Shown one piece after another: positions 40,715 through 48,845 of a DNA stretch of 48,845 bases. How positions within the stretch are numbered: position 1 is the stretch's first letter; each line of letters starts with the position of its first letter. The notes beneath the pieces are model-generated. The model searched no databases. It saw only the letters and a program-made list of their open reading frames with translations, and had not been told where the DNA came from. This DNA is from Brotaphodocola catenula (lineage in GTDB: Bacteria; Bacillota; Clostridia; Lachnospirales; Lachnospiraceae), in contig JAJEPU010000025.1 of assembly GCA_020686985.1 (NCBI GenBank), positions 1-48,845 of the forward strand. Direction: 5' to 3'. Both the position numbers and the translations under genes were made by a program.

Positions 40715-41384
40715 CTTCAGCCTCCCATTCTTCCCGCACAGGCGTGTGCAGTTTTTTCTCTATGCTGTTTTCCTCATCCAGTAGCAGGTTATAACCAAAC
40801 CGGTAGTCATAGCGGTACAGTTTCCCCAGCAGGTCATTGATGATGATGCGGCAAGCCAAAATGACACGGGTTTTATCCACCTGCATCAGCTGGTAGCGTT
40901 GATAATTGCTGTAATATTCTTCGTGACGGCGGGTATTGCAGGCGGCATCTTCAAGTAAACTATCTACTGCATCCTGGCAACCATCTTCTTTTTCCCCTTC
41001 CATGCAGTTCAGAAGTTCCATCATCAAAGGAAAGCTCTGTTCATCCATAGGAGCTTCTGCTGCAAGAAAACCGATCAAAGCGGATAAGAGCAGACGAGCC
41101 GCCGTCTGTTCTTGTTCCGTCAGCACGGCCATTGTTTTCTCCGCATTTGGCAGGATCTTTTCTTCCACAAAATCTGCCGCATCGTCGGAACAAAGCTGAC
41201 GGATAGAATCTATGGACAATGAAACTGTCATGGTATCTAAGGAGAAATCAAAGGGGTCATCTTGCTTTGGCTTTCTCCAAAGTTTGTTTAACATGGTAGA
41301 AAGAATGTCGCCGCCAAAATACACAGCAATTACCAGCAGGTCAAAAACAGCAATCAGCTTGATAAATATAATCAGAACACTCAT
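40701..41384 (-). CDS. ICE membrane-anchored protein of unknown function (227 aa)
   Basis: A 227-residue protein with one N-terminal membrane segment (about 4-26) and an acidic, helical cytoplasmic part with no motif I can name. It overlaps topB downstream and the Cys-rich gene upstream (ATGA), so it belongs to the transfer operon. It may anchor a transfer factor. Confidence 0.78.
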   Translation of the reverse strand: MSVLIIFIKLIAVFDLLVIAVYFGGDILSTMLNKLWRKPKQDDPFDFSLDTMTVSLSIDSIRQLCSDDAADFVEEKILPNAEKTMAVLTEQEQTAARLLLSALIGFLAAEAPMDEQSFPLMMELLNCMEGEKEDGCQDAVDSLLEDAACNTRRHEEYYSNYQRYQLMQVDKTRVILACRIIINDLLGKLYRYDYRFGYNLLLDEENSIEKKLHTPVREEWEAEDDEI

Positions 41385-41575
41385 TTTTTTCGTTTCCTTT
41401 CTTTGAGCCAGCGTTCCATCTCACGATGGCAGATACCTACGCAGGGGCTTCCATAACTCCCGCAACCATAGCAGGGGTGGTTGTGGGGTAAAGAAGGAGG
41501 ACGGGAAGTTTCCCTCCCGCCCTCCGGCCTGCGTGTCATCATGCGTTCATAGGGACTGTCTGTGAATCGGGTCAT
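41381..41575 (-). CDS. Small Cys-rich ICE protein (64 aa)
   Basis: A 64-residue protein with five Cys in HPCYGCGSYGSPCVGICH, able to bind zinc or a cluster, and a basic C-terminus. It recurs in this ICE family but its role is unknown. Both ends overlap their neighbours by four bases. Confidence 0.75.
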   Translation of the reverse strand: MTRFTDSPYERMMTRRPEGGRETSRPPSLPHNHPCYGCGSYGSPCVGICHREMERWLKERKRKK

Positions 41576-42336
41576 TTCACGCTGTCCTCGTCATCTTCTT
41601 CTGTGCTGCCCCCGTCAGCGTCCGGTTCATCCGACTCCTCATCCTCGGTTTCCCATTCCTCGGAATCTTCCTCGCCGTAATCATAATCGTCCAGACTGTC
41701 ATTGCCCTTGGTCTTAGGCTTATTCTTAATGAGCTTCAAGTAGGCAAATACGCCACCGCCTCCCAGCAGGGCCAGCAAAAGGACTATCGCAGCCGGGTTC
41801 AGTCCGGCAGGCTTCTCTTTTTCCGGTTCCGATGTTTCTACCGGAGGTTCCGATGCTTTGCCCGTACATTTACTCTTATCAGTTACGCAGACCGGGCAGG
41901 CCGTATTGACTGCCCCTGCTTCACATTTTGTTGAACAGCTGCATACCGCAGGCATCTCCTCTTTGGGTTTTCCATCTTCCATCAGCGCCGCAAGGTCTGC
42001 ATCGTCCACCTGATTCAGAAAGTGAACAGCAGTCTCCTTGTCCTCATTCGCCCTATCAATCAAGATGTAAAAGTAATTTCCAGCTTTGGTCGTAACCGTA
42101 ATAAGCTGCTTATTGCCTCCAAAATCATCCACCAGAGCGGCATTGCCATCTGGTGTAAGTGCCGGTGCCGGTTCTGTTTCTTCCACAATCACATTGCTGT
42201 CATTGGTAGAATCCTCTGCCGGTGCCGCCGGAGCCTGTTCTGACCCCTGTGCAAAAGCAGGGATCGTAAAGCCAAATGCCACAACCATTGTCAGGCAAAG
42301 GGCGGAAAGTGTTCGGAGCAATCGTTTATTCCTCAT
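41572..42336 (-). CDS. DUF4366-type exported membrane protein
   Basis: A 254-residue protein: signal peptide (about 1-30, ending AFA), an external domain with a Cys cluster (CSCSTKC, CPVC), a membrane segment near 182-203, and a very acidic tail of about 50 residues inside the cell. This is the DUF4366 form of Tn1549-type ICEs and a likely part of the transfer channel or surface complex. I use the ATG with GGAGGAAAA before it; a longer frame upstream would spoil the signal peptide. Confidence 0.88.
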   Translation of the reverse strand: MRNKRLLRTLSALCLTMVVAFGFTIPAFAQGSEQAPAAPAEDSTNDSNVIVEETEPAPALTPDGNAALVDDFGGNKQLITVTTKAGNYFYILIDRANEDKETAVHFLNQVDDADLAALMEDGKPKEEMPAVCSCSTKCEAGAVNTACPVCVTDKSKCTGKASEPPVETSEPEKEKPAGLNPAAIVLLLALLGGGGVFAYLKLIKNKPKTKGNDSLDDYDYGEEDSEEWETEDEESDEPDADGGSTEEDDEDSVK

Positions 42337-42577
42337 AGCTGTTTTCCTCCTGTTCGTTGTTGTCATCAGCCAAACTGCCGGGAACTGTGCCACCGGACAG
42401 CATGGTGCTCAACTGGGTCGGGGTCATACGCAGGGCGCGCACCATCTGGACAATCTCCAGATTTTCTGCCTCGGTTTTCTGTGCTTCCAGCGCCTTGAGC
42501 TTTTCCTGATACTCTGCGATCTTCTCGCGGACCTTTGTAATCTCCTGGTCAATGCGCTCAATTTTGTTCTTTGCCAT
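42326..42577 (-). CDS. DUF4315-family coiled-coil protein
   Basis: An 83-residue protein with a coiled coil (about 3-40), a short helical domain (RALRMTPTQLSTML) and an acidic tail, the DUF4315 pattern. It overlaps the DUF4366 start by 11 bases and always sits between the CHAP protein and DUF4366 in these ICEs. Function is unknown; a scaffold role is possible. Confidence 0.87.
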   Translation of the reverse strand: MAKNKIERIDQEITKVREKIAEYQEKLKALEAQKTEAENLEIVQMVRALRMTPTQLSTMLSGGTVPGSLADDNNEQEENSYEE

Positions 42578-42605
42578 CGTCTATCACTCCTTCTAAAAAT
42601 CTCTG

Positions 42606-44342
42606 TTACCAGTTCATCAGGCCGTAGCCCTTAATGCTTTGATAACTCAGGTCATAACTTTTGATCTTGCAGGCATCGCCGGAATTTCCCTCCACGGTAT
42701 AAACACGGCTGCCATCCGTACCGATCACGATACCCACATGGTCTGCTGTCCCATCCAAATCCCAATCAAAGAAAATTGCATCTCCGGGAGCCAGATTGTT
42801 ATAGCCTCTTGCACCCCACTGTCCATGAGACTGGAACCACGGAACACCTTGCCACTCACATCCTGCAAAGCGCGGTTCACTTTTTCCTGCCTGGTTATAG
42901 CACCAGGATACGAAGCAGGCGCACCATTCCACACGGGAGTCAAAGCCGTACCAGCTCCAGTAGGGATAACCGCCCACATTGCCCACCTGACGCTTGGCCA
43001 GTTCCACCAGCTGAGGATTGCCGGGGCGGGTACCGTTAATGAACTGCACACCGGACAGATCTTCCGAACCGCTGGTATCAGGGGAGCCGCCGCCAAACAA
43101 CAGCGGCTTATTGCCCATGGTCTGCCGGTAAACCTGATACATTTTCATCTGCTCCGGGGTCAGAAGTTCCGACGCCACAGCGGAAATGGGCTTGCTGGCG
43201 AGTTTCACATTCAAAATGTAATACTCATAGGGAACTTCTTCTGAGGTGGTCTCGCCGGTCTCCGGGTCGGTTGAGGTCTCCGTGCGGTAGCGAATCTCCA
43301 CTTCCTCAGTAAGCGTCAGCTGATACTGTGCTGCAAACACACGCGCCAGCTCTGCCTGAGCGCTCTGCCGGGTGTAGCCTTGCAAGACGGCAGAGAGAAA
43401 TGCTGCCAGCTCATGAGGGTCATGGCCGATCATAGCAAGGTCATAGCGATACTCGTCATACCCTGGGTGACTGCTTTCAATGTTGTCGATTTCCTCCTGC
43501 AACTGGGCTTCTCTGGCTGCATAATCTGCCTCCACCGCCAGCATTTCCGGGTCATCCGACGGATAGGTGGTGCCGGAGAGAACGGAACCGATGCTCTGCG
43601 CCATCATGGAGCAGGAGGACATGGTATTCATCAGCATACAGGTAATGAGGAACAAAACCCCTGCCATCAGGAAACCCTTCTTGTGGCGCATGACGAATGC
43701 CCCTGCCTGCTGTACCTTTTCTTTTACCGTCCTTGCGGCTTTTCCGGTTTTGGATGCAGCCTGGGCGGTATTTCCGGCAGTCTGACCGGCGTGTTTGGCG
43801 GCGGCATACTGCTTTTTGATGGCCTGCTTTTGCTGCCAGCGGGAAAGAGGGTTGCTGGCAAACTGGGGATTTTCCTGCAAAGATTTCTGGTACAGAACAT
43901 TTACATTTGCCTTTTCCAGTTGACGCTCTGCCTGGGCTGCTTTGCGGTACGGCTTCAGCTTGTGGCTGCGATAGCCCTCCCGCACCAGATAAGCGCCGGT
44001 CTCCACCGCTTCCTCGGACTTATGGGCGCTTTCCACGCCCACATTGTCCTGCTCTGTTTCCCGGATCTCTTTGTGGAGCTTGCCTGCGACCAGATGGACG
44101 GGAGCTTCCCTGACTCCTTGAGAAACTTTGGAAGGTGGCTTTTTCTTGTCCTCAAAGGTCAGCTTCGAGGTCTTTTTTCCGGTATCCGGGTCAATGACCG
44201 TCTGCCTGACCTTTTTCTTTGGGATATTGGCCTGCGCCTTATCTGCTCTGGCCGCAGCTTTCTCCGCTTTACGGATCGGCTTTTCCAGTGCAGGGTCAGA
44301 CCGTTCCTCATCAGTAAAGCGCAGGCGCGGCTCCTTATTCAA
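42606..44342 (-). CDS. CD1108-family membrane protein with CHAP peptidoglycan hydrolase domain
   Basis: A 578-residue protein: basic cytoplasmic N-terminus, one membrane segment (about 223-245), an external middle region, and a C-terminal CHAP domain (about 445-578) with the catalytic Cys in VEWCACFVSW near 473 and His in DHVGIV near 532. It would open the cell wall for the transfer channel, as VirB1-like enzymes do. It overlaps the upstream 127-residue gene by eight bases. Confidence 0.92.
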   Translation of the reverse strand: MNKEPRLRFTDEERSDPALEKPIRKAEKAAARADKAQANIPKKKVRQTVIDPDTGKKTSKLTFEDKKKPPSKVSQGVREAPVHLVAGKLHKEIRETEQDNVGVESAHKSEEAVETGAYLVREGYRSHKLKPYRKAAQAERQLEKANVNVLYQKSLQENPQFASNPLSRWQQKQAIKKQYAAAKHAGQTAGNTAQAASKTGKAARTVKEKVQQAGAFVMRHKKGFLMAGVLFLITCMLMNTMSSCSMMAQSIGSVLSGTTYPSDDPEMLAVEADYAAREAQLQEEIDNIESSHPGYDEYRYDLAMIGHDPHELAAFLSAVLQGYTRQSAQAELARVFAAQYQLTLTEEVEIRYRTETSTDPETGETTSEEVPYEYYILNVKLASKPISAVASELLTPEQMKMYQVYRQTMGNKPLLFGGGSPDTSGSEDLSGVQFINGTRPGNPQLVELAKRQVGNVGGYPYWSWYGFDSRVEWCACFVSWCYNQAGKSEPRFAGCEWQGVPWFQSHGQWGARGYNNLAPGDAIFFDWDLDGTADHVGIVIGTDGSRVYTVEGNSGDACKIKSYDLSYQSIKGYGLMNW

Positions 44343-44718
44343 ACCATTCTCCCAGCATGAGGGAGGACATCATGTAGTGCAGCTCTGCATAAATGGCCAT
44401 TCCCACAGGATCGTTGAACATACAACCGGACAGGTAGGCGTAAAACTGTGCCACCACATCGGACAGGATTTTCGCTTCGGTTCCTTCCAGAACCAGACCA
44501 CCCATACCTTCCTTGGCACGGATGGTGCTCCAGACCTCTGCCAGACGGAGCAGCCCCACCTGACCGGTCTCATTCAGTTCGGCTGCCTGATCTGCCGCCG
44601 TGCGGCACTCACTTACCGCATCGGCCATGACCGTAAGCAGCTGGCTGCGCTGGGCATTTACCGCCCTGTCAAAAAACATCAGCGGGTTTTTATTCAAAAT
44701 GTTGGGGTTCATAATCAT
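44335..44718 (-). CDS. Small helical ICE protein (127 aa)
   Basis: A 127-residue mostly helical, slightly acidic protein between virB4 and the CHAP gene, with overlaps at both ends. I do not recognise a domain. It is likely a channel accessory. A second ATG two codons later (44712) has longer spacing to GGAGG and is a possible start. Confidence 0.78.
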   Translation of the reverse strand: MIMNPNILNKNPLMFFDRAVNAQRSQLLTVMADAVSECRTAADQAAELNETGQVGLLRLAEVWSTIRAKEGMGGLVLEGTEAKILSDVVAQFYAYLSGCMFNDPVGMAIYAELHYMMSSLMLGEWFE

Positions 44719-47180
44719 TCATCCTCCTTTTTCAATTCTTGAGGTTTGGTGGTCATAATGCGGTAAAGTTCGGTGTTCTTCGGGAAGTGGTCTACAAACG
44801 GCAGGATCGTGGAGCCATAGAACAGCAGGCCCTCACCCTCACCGGAGTGGGTCACATAGCTAAGCTGGTGCGTGGAAATGCCCAGCTGCTTGGCGAGAAT
44901 CTGGCGGTCTCCGCCTGCCTGGTTGAGCATATACACGAAGTCGGAGTTTTCAAAGATGTTCTCTACCTCGCGGCTGCTCAAAAGGTCTTTGACATTCTGG
45001 GTAATACCTGTCGGAATACCGCCCCATTTACGGAATCGCTTCCAGATTTCCACCGTATAGGCAGCGGTCTGTTCCTCCTTCAAAAGCAAGTGCATCTCGT
45101 CGATGTAGTAACGGGTAGACTTGTGGGCAGCGCGGTTAATGGTAACGCGGTTCCACACCTGATCCTGTACCACCAGCATACCGATTTTTTTAAGCTGCTT
45201 GCCCAGTTCCTTGATGTCATAGCAGACAATGCGGTTGTTGATGTCCACATTGCTCTGGTGGTTGAACACATTGAGGGAGCCGGTTACATAGATTTCAAGA
45301 GCCGTAGCGATATACTGGGCTTCCTTTTCCTCCTGTTCCCGAAGCAGGTTATACAGATCCTCCAGTATGGGCATATTCTCCGGGCGCGGGTCATTGAGAT
45401 AGGTCTGATAGACCAGACGCACACAGCGGTCGATGATGGTTTTCTGCACCGGCTGCAAGCCCTCCTTACCGCCCACAATCAGCTCACATAAGCTGAGGAT
45501 AAAATCAGACTTGAGGGACAGCGGGCTTTCATCATCCGAGTAGTCCAGGTTCAGGTCCATCGGATTGATGTAGTTGGTGGAGGTAGGCGAGATCTTGATG
45601 ACCTGCCCATGCAGACGTTCAACAAGAGGTGCGTACTCCGCTTCCGGGTCACAGATAATGACATCATCACTGGTAAGCAAAAAGCAGTTGGCAATTTCTC
45701 GTTTTGCGCTGAAGGACTTACCGGAACCCGGCGTACCCAAAATCAGGCCGTTGGAGTTTTTCAGCAACTTTCTGTCTACCATGATGAGGTTGTTGGACAG
45801 AGCATTGATGCCGTAGTACAGAGCCTCTTTGCCGTTCTGGAATAATTCCTGTGTGGTGAACGGTACAAAGATAGCCGTAGAACTGGTGGTCAGTCCTCGC
45901 TGGATCTCGATCTGATTGAGTCCCAGGGGCAGACAGCTCATCAGCCCTTCTTCCTGCTGGAAGTCCAGCCTGGTCAGCTGACAGTTATACTTCTGGGCAA
46001 TGGAGCCTGCCTGGAAAATGTTGTTGCCAAGCTGACGGGGATTGTCCGCTGTGTTCAGCACCAGAAAGGTCAAAAGGAACATTCTCTCGTTGCGGCTCTG
46101 CAAATCCTGCAAGAGTTTTTTCGCTTCACTGCCGTAGGTGGCAAGGTCAGAGGGAATGATGTCCATGTCATATCCAGCGCGGACTGCTTTTTTCTGTTCC
46201 TCAATCTTACTGCGGTCAAGGTCGGTAATCTTGCGCTTTACCGTTTTGATGGCTTTCACCTGATCCACCGACTGAATGTGCATACTCACAATGAGCGAGC
46301 TTTCCATATCCAGAAAATCAGCCAGCAGACGGTCATTCAGCTCTGGGGCTAAAATCTGCAAAAAAGAAACAGTCCCGTATTTCTTGCCCATACGGAACTG
46401 CTTGCCGGTGCGGAACTCAAAGGAGCTTGGTGCAATAAAATCCTTTGTGGACAGACCGGAAGGGGCCAGCCAGTCCCATTCAAACTGAAACGGGAGCTGT
46501 TCATCCATGTGGAATACCGCATGAAGCTGAGAAAGCCTTTCTTTACCGTCCAGCGTTCTGGCAGCTACACCAAGACGCTTGAAGTTATTAAGTATATCGG
46601 TCTCAATACGCTCCAGACGGGGCTTGGCGGCTTTGATGCTGTCTGCGTCGATACCAAAGGTCAGGTATTTGGTCTTGATGAGACCGTTGTTGCCTCTGGC
46701 CAGCTGATTTTGCAGCATTGTGGTGTATTCCTCGCGGATACTGTCAAAGGCATCCCTCTGGGGTGGGATGGAAATGGAGTTAGCAAAGGTCTCCTCCGAT
46801 GCCGCAAGGTTCAAAAAAGACAGCTGGAAATGAATTGAGCTGTCAAAATAATTGAGGAAATCACACCAACCCTCAAAGATTGCCGTCTTATCTTCGTTTT
46901 GGGAGAGCTGATAGTTGATGTCCTGAAACTGGATGGTCTTTGTGTAGTGGCTGTCCGATATGCGGCAGATCCCGTCCGGCCACATCCGTTCATAAGGGAT
47001 ACTGTCCTGCGCAGATTTTCCTTTTTTGTCCGTGCGGTTGGCGCGGGCAATAGCCGCTTCGATCTGCTTCTTATCGGAGCGGGACAGCTTTTTCTTTGTC
47101 TTTACCGGCTGCACAGTTTTTTCCTCGTTTTTCCCGAACATCCGATGCAGCCATTTTTTTATTGCGGTGAACAATGTCAT
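44715..47180 (-). CDS. virB4: VirB4/TraE-type conjugation ATPase
   Basis: An 821-residue ATPase that powers the transfer channel at the membrane. Walker A is GTPGSGKS near 482, Walker B YYIDEMHLLL near 695, with a basic N-terminal segment and a ThrRS-like TraE N-domain between. GGAGG lies before the ATG. Its start lies within the prgI gene (110-base overlap), and its stop overlaps the following gene. Confidence 0.95.
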   Translation of the reverse strand: MTLFTAIKKWLHRMFGKNEEKTVQPVKTKKKLSRSDKKQIEAAIARANRTDKKGKSAQDSIPYERMWPDGICRISDSHYTKTIQFQDINYQLSQNEDKTAIFEGWCDFLNYFDSSIHFQLSFLNLAASEETFANSISIPPQRDAFDSIREEYTTMLQNQLARGNNGLIKTKYLTFGIDADSIKAAKPRLERIETDILNNFKRLGVAARTLDGKERLSQLHAVFHMDEQLPFQFEWDWLAPSGLSTKDFIAPSSFEFRTGKQFRMGKKYGTVSFLQILAPELNDRLLADFLDMESSLIVSMHIQSVDQVKAIKTVKRKITDLDRSKIEEQKKAVRAGYDMDIIPSDLATYGSEAKKLLQDLQSRNERMFLLTFLVLNTADNPRQLGNNIFQAGSIAQKYNCQLTRLDFQQEEGLMSCLPLGLNQIEIQRGLTTSSTAIFVPFTTQELFQNGKEALYYGINALSNNLIMVDRKLLKNSNGLILGTPGSGKSFSAKREIANCFLLTSDDVIICDPEAEYAPLVERLHGQVIKISPTSTNYINPMDLNLDYSDDESPLSLKSDFILSLCELIVGGKEGLQPVQKTIIDRCVRLVYQTYLNDPRPENMPILEDLYNLLREQEEKEAQYIATALEIYVTGSLNVFNHQSNVDINNRIVCYDIKELGKQLKKIGMLVVQDQVWNRVTINRAAHKSTRYYIDEMHLLLKEEQTAAYTVEIWKRFRKWGGIPTGITQNVKDLLSSREVENIFENSDFVYMLNQAGGDRQILAKQLGISTHQLSYVTHSGEGEGLLFYGSTILPFVDHFPKNTELYRIMTTKPQELKKEDE

Positions 47181-47526
47181 ACACCTCCTTATCGAGCATT
47201 TCCTGCCGCCTTAATACGGCATAAAAGTTGTTGGTCTGGTAGGGACGCTGCTTGGGACGGATCACAGCTACTTTGAGAATGTTGCCCACGATCTTTTCAA
47301 GGGGCTGTCCATGCTTTTCGTACATAGCCAGCATAAAGAAGGGCAGCATAACCAGCATCATACACATAGCCGCTACACTGTTTCCGGTAGGTTTTCTGAG
47401 CAAAAAGAAAAGCGGTACGCCAATAAGCGCTCCGCCCGTGAAACAGATAAGCTGCCGCTTGGTCAGATTGAACATGACCTTTGTTTTGACTTTTGTTAAG
47501 TCCTTGGGTACGGGTACATAAGCCAA
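47071..47526 (-). CDS. prgI: PrgI-family membrane protein of the transfer channel
   Basis: A 151-residue protein that starts with AYVPVPKDLTKVKTKV after a TTG; no ATG or GTG fits, and GGAGG lies 7 bases before the TTG. Two membrane segments (about 27-65) and the cytoplasmic part GQPLEKIVGNIL match PrgI, the VirB3-like channel component. The last 36 residues are encoded in the overlap with virB4 in another frame. The rare TTG may keep its level low. Confidence 0.88.
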   Translation of the reverse strand: MAYVPVPKDLTKVKTKVMFNLTKRQLICFTGGALIGVPLFFLLRKPTGNSVAAMCMMLVMLPFFMLAMYEKHGQPLEKIVGNILKVAVIRPKQRPYQTNNFYAVLRRQEMLDKEVYDIVHRNKKMAASDVREKRGKNCAAGKDKEKAVPLR

Positions 47527-47546
47527 TGTGAAAACCTCCTTCCGTT

Positions 47547-48416
47547 TTAGTGCGCCTGAAAGACTGATTTGGCGAGACTGCCGGTTTTGAACAGCGTAAA
47601 ACATAGCAGTACGGTGTAGCCCACGCAGCTCCAGATTGCCATGATGATGTCATCTTCCAGAGCGATGTTCTGCACCAGCACAGCATAAATTGCCACGCAG
47701 ACGATAATGAGAAACGCCTGAAAGCCCAGTGCCAGCAGGGATCGGAGGTAATTCTGTCCCATACCGCCCCATTCTTTGCCCATCATTGCAGCCATTGGAA
47801 CGGGAGCCACCGAAGTCACAAGGTAGATTTCGATCATACGGCCATAAATAACGATAAAGATACAGATATATAACGCCCACATAGTAATGCCAATAAAGAG
47901 GGATTGGAACCACAGTCCGAACAGCGGTCCCAGATCCATTTCCATCAGCCTCGGTTCCAGATCGGTCATAACTGAGGAAATGTCAATGGACGCATCCGAA
48001 TTGATAATCCCTGCCGCCTGCGCCACTACGCTCTGCGCCATATCAAAGACGCCCATCACGATATTCCATGTGTTTGTGACAATGAGGATGGCGGCAGCTG
48101 ATTTGAACACCCACTTGAAAATCATCCAGGTATCCACATCATGCAGGTTGTTCTTGTCTGCAATCATCTGGATCAGGTCTACGGTCATCACGATAGCCAG
48201 AATCACACCTGCAATCGGCACCATGATGGAGTTGGACAGATTCTCAATCATGCTGAAAATACTGCCATTCCATCCCTGTGGGGTCTGGCCTACCTGTACG
48301 GATATATCCGCGACCTGCTGATTTACACTGTCAAACATCCCCGAAAGGTTGCTCATAATACCGCCCACCAGCATTTCTTTCAGCCAATTTGTCAGGGCTT
48401 CAAGTAAGAAATCCAT
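47547..48416 (-). CDS. VirB6/TrbL-like polytopic channel protein
   Basis: A 289-residue membrane protein with five to six segments, the VirB6/TrbL (CD1112-type) channel component of these ICEs. GGAGGTTG lies before the ATG. It precedes prgI by 20 bases in the same operon. The Maff2 gene that normally lies just before it is truncated here. The gap 48417-48485 holds a GC-rich hairpin and the ribosome binding site. Confidence 0.9.
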   Translation of the reverse strand: MDFLLEALTNWLKEMLVGGIMSNLSGMFDSVNQQVADISVQVGQTPQGWNGSIFSMIENLSNSIMVPIAGVILAIVMTVDLIQMIADKNNLHDVDTWMIFKWVFKSAAAILIVTNTWNIVMGVFDMAQSVVAQAAGIINSDASIDISSVMTDLEPRLMEMDLGPLFGLWFQSLFIGITMWALYICIFIVIYGRMIEIYLVTSVAPVPMAAMMGKEWGGMGQNYLRSLLALGFQAFLIIVCVAIYAVLVQNIALEDDIIMAIWSCVGYTVLLCFTLFKTGSLAKSVFQAH

Positions 48417-48485
48417 ACGGTGTCAACCTCCTTTCCGCCGCCCCCGCAAAGCTGCGGGAGCGGCAAGGATTTCATACGGAGACGC

Positions 48486-48580
48486 TTAGACCGAGAAAAG
48501 CCCGGAGAGCAGAGGTACAAGGACCATGCCGACCACGGCTACACCAGCACCGGCCATGAGCTGCTTCATGCCCTGGCTCT
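48486..48580 (-). pseudogene. Maff2-family membrane protein, 3' fragment cut by an insertion
   Basis: The last 31 codons read K-S-Q-G-M-K-Q-L-M-A-G-A-G-V and on to LLSGLFSV, the conserved C-terminal half of Maff2, a small membrane protein of the transfer channel. Upstream of the K codon the similarity stops and unrelated DNA begins. The 5' part must lie on the far side of the inserted element. Transfer may be impaired unless the element excises. Confidence 0.8.
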
Positions 48581-48630
48581 TTATTGATGTGCGATAAAGA
48601 AGTAATAGAAGTGTAAAAAATTTTGCCGTT

Positions 48631-48663
48631 CCTATCCGGCACTTAGCTCTTGTGTCGGATAGG
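48631..48663 (-). terminator. Inverted repeat after the second recombinase gene
   Basis: A 12-bp stem with one mismatch (CCTATCCG-CAC arms), and AAAATTTTTT nine bases further on the minus strand. Probably the recombinase terminator; an end-recognition role is possible. Confidence 0.55.
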
Positions 48664-48671
48664 TCGGGCGG

Positions 48672-48845
48672 TTATTCGGGCAAGTCCACCTTGCCAACAA
48701 AAGAATAATAAATCTCAATGTCCTGTCTGCGGGTCTTGTTCTCGTCATAGCTGCACTCATGCACAACGATTTTCTCTACAAACTCCCGCAGCAGAGTAGG
48801 GGTAAGTTCTTCAAAGCTGGTATGCCGCCGGACAACATTCATAAA
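48672..48845 (-). CDS. Large serine recombinase, C-terminal 57 residues (partial)
   Basis: The open frame runs off the window edge. The visible end has the common C-terminal pattern of Clostridial serine recombinases: FEELTPTLLREFVEKIVVHE, then RRQDIEIYYSFVGKVDLP. It differs from the C-terminus of the recombinase at the left edge, so it belongs to another element. Confidence 0.82.
   Translation of the reverse strand, partial: FMNVVRRHTSFEELTPTLLREFVEKIVVHECSYDENKTRRQDIEIYYSFVGKVDLPE

Larger units (their letters stand above)
27..48845. mobile_element. Integrative and conjugative element, Tn1549/CD1108 type, right part not in window
   Basis: A serine recombinase at the left edge, relaxase and MobC in the middle, and a long leftward operon of transfer genes (VirB6, PrgI, VirB4, CD1108 CHAP protein, DUF4315, DUF4366, TopB, TTRAP, methylase-helicase) are the usual parts of this ICE family in Clostridia. 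The usual order is kept, with metal and redox cargo placed between the relaxase and the recombinase module. The exact left end is not resolved: it should lie between the first hairpin and the recombinase stop codon. The right end and VirD4 are beyond the window. A second element has inserted near 48580, so the last bases belong to that element. Confidence 0.88.
48581..48845. mobile_element. End of a second mobile element inserted in the Maff2 gene
   Basis: From the break in Maff2 to the window edge: a short AT-rich end, an inverted repeat, and the 3' end of a large serine recombinase gene. Recombinase genes of Tn4451/TnpX-type elements lie next to one end, as here. The GA dinucleotide used by such enzymes is present at the break (48578-48579 on the minus strand). 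Confidence 0.75.

Noticed and set aside
38858-40840. 660-codon plus-strand open frame opposite topB
   Set aside because: topB on the other strand has its complete motifs; the opposite frame has no homology and no start signal.
1-48845. tRNA or rRNA genes
   Set aside because: No cloverleaf with T-loop signature or rRNA body was seen by reading; only a short rRNA-spacer-like phrase near 3095.

Overview
The window is most of one integrative and conjugative element (ICE) of the Tn1549/CD1108 type found in gut Clostridia (Lachnospiraceae or Oscillospiraceae). The evidence is the set of ICE protein families present (PrgI, VirB4, CD1108-type CHAP hydrolase, DUF4315, DUF4366, TopB, TTRAP, TnpV, DUF3848/3849, MobC, relaxase), strong GGAGG ribosome binding sites, and balanced base composition. 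No chromosomal housekeeping gene is visible. The host species cannot be fixed from this sequence.

Layout, left to right. Positions 1-90 hold two terminator hairpins, and the left ICE end probably lies here. From 90 to 4450 is a recombination/regulation module: large serine recombinase, a 53-residue protein, an orphan MazF-like toxin, a sigma-like protein and an XRE regulator. From 4530 to about 18255 is metal and redox cargo. It comprises an AraC regulator; a MATE-FeoA-FeoB operon ending in two mini-proteins; a copper unit (CopA fused in frame to a CopZ-like domain, plus CsoR); a zinc/cadmium unit (separate HMA protein and P-type ATPase); two divergent ArsR sensors; and a nitroreductase, an HxlR regulator and a radical SAM protein. 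From 18532 to 23476 are mobilisation and stabilisation genes: relaxase, an AbiE toxin-antitoxin operon with a coupled zinc-ribbon third gene, a CD1845-like membrane protein, MobC and DUF3848/3849. From 23478 to 34661 is a giant methylase-helicase gene. It is interrupted by a complete group II intron, and tnpV is nested inside it in another frame. From 34739 to 48416 is a tightly overlapping leftward transfer operon (TTRAP, primase-zinc-finger/ArdC fusion, TopB, CD1108, VirB4, PrgI, VirB6). At the right edge the Maff2 gene is cut and followed by the C-terminus of a second serine recombinase, so another mobile element has inserted there. VirD4 is not in the window and would be expected beyond that insertion.

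How it works together. The right half builds the conjugation channel and processes DNA (relaxase, MobC, TopB, helicase, VirB4). The left end excises and integrates the element. The cargo would help a recipient take up ferrous iron, export copper and zinc/cadmium, and deal with electrophilic or redox stress. Two shared regulatory motifs were found by reading. One, probably for the AraC protein, occurs at its own gene, at the MATE-feo operon and at the HMA/zinc ATPase promoter. The other, probably for the HxlR protein, occurs between HxlR and the nitroreductase and upstream of the radical SAM gene. These two regulons, the nested tnpV, the two in-frame gene fusions that keep internal ribosome binding sites, and the nested insertions are the most notable points.
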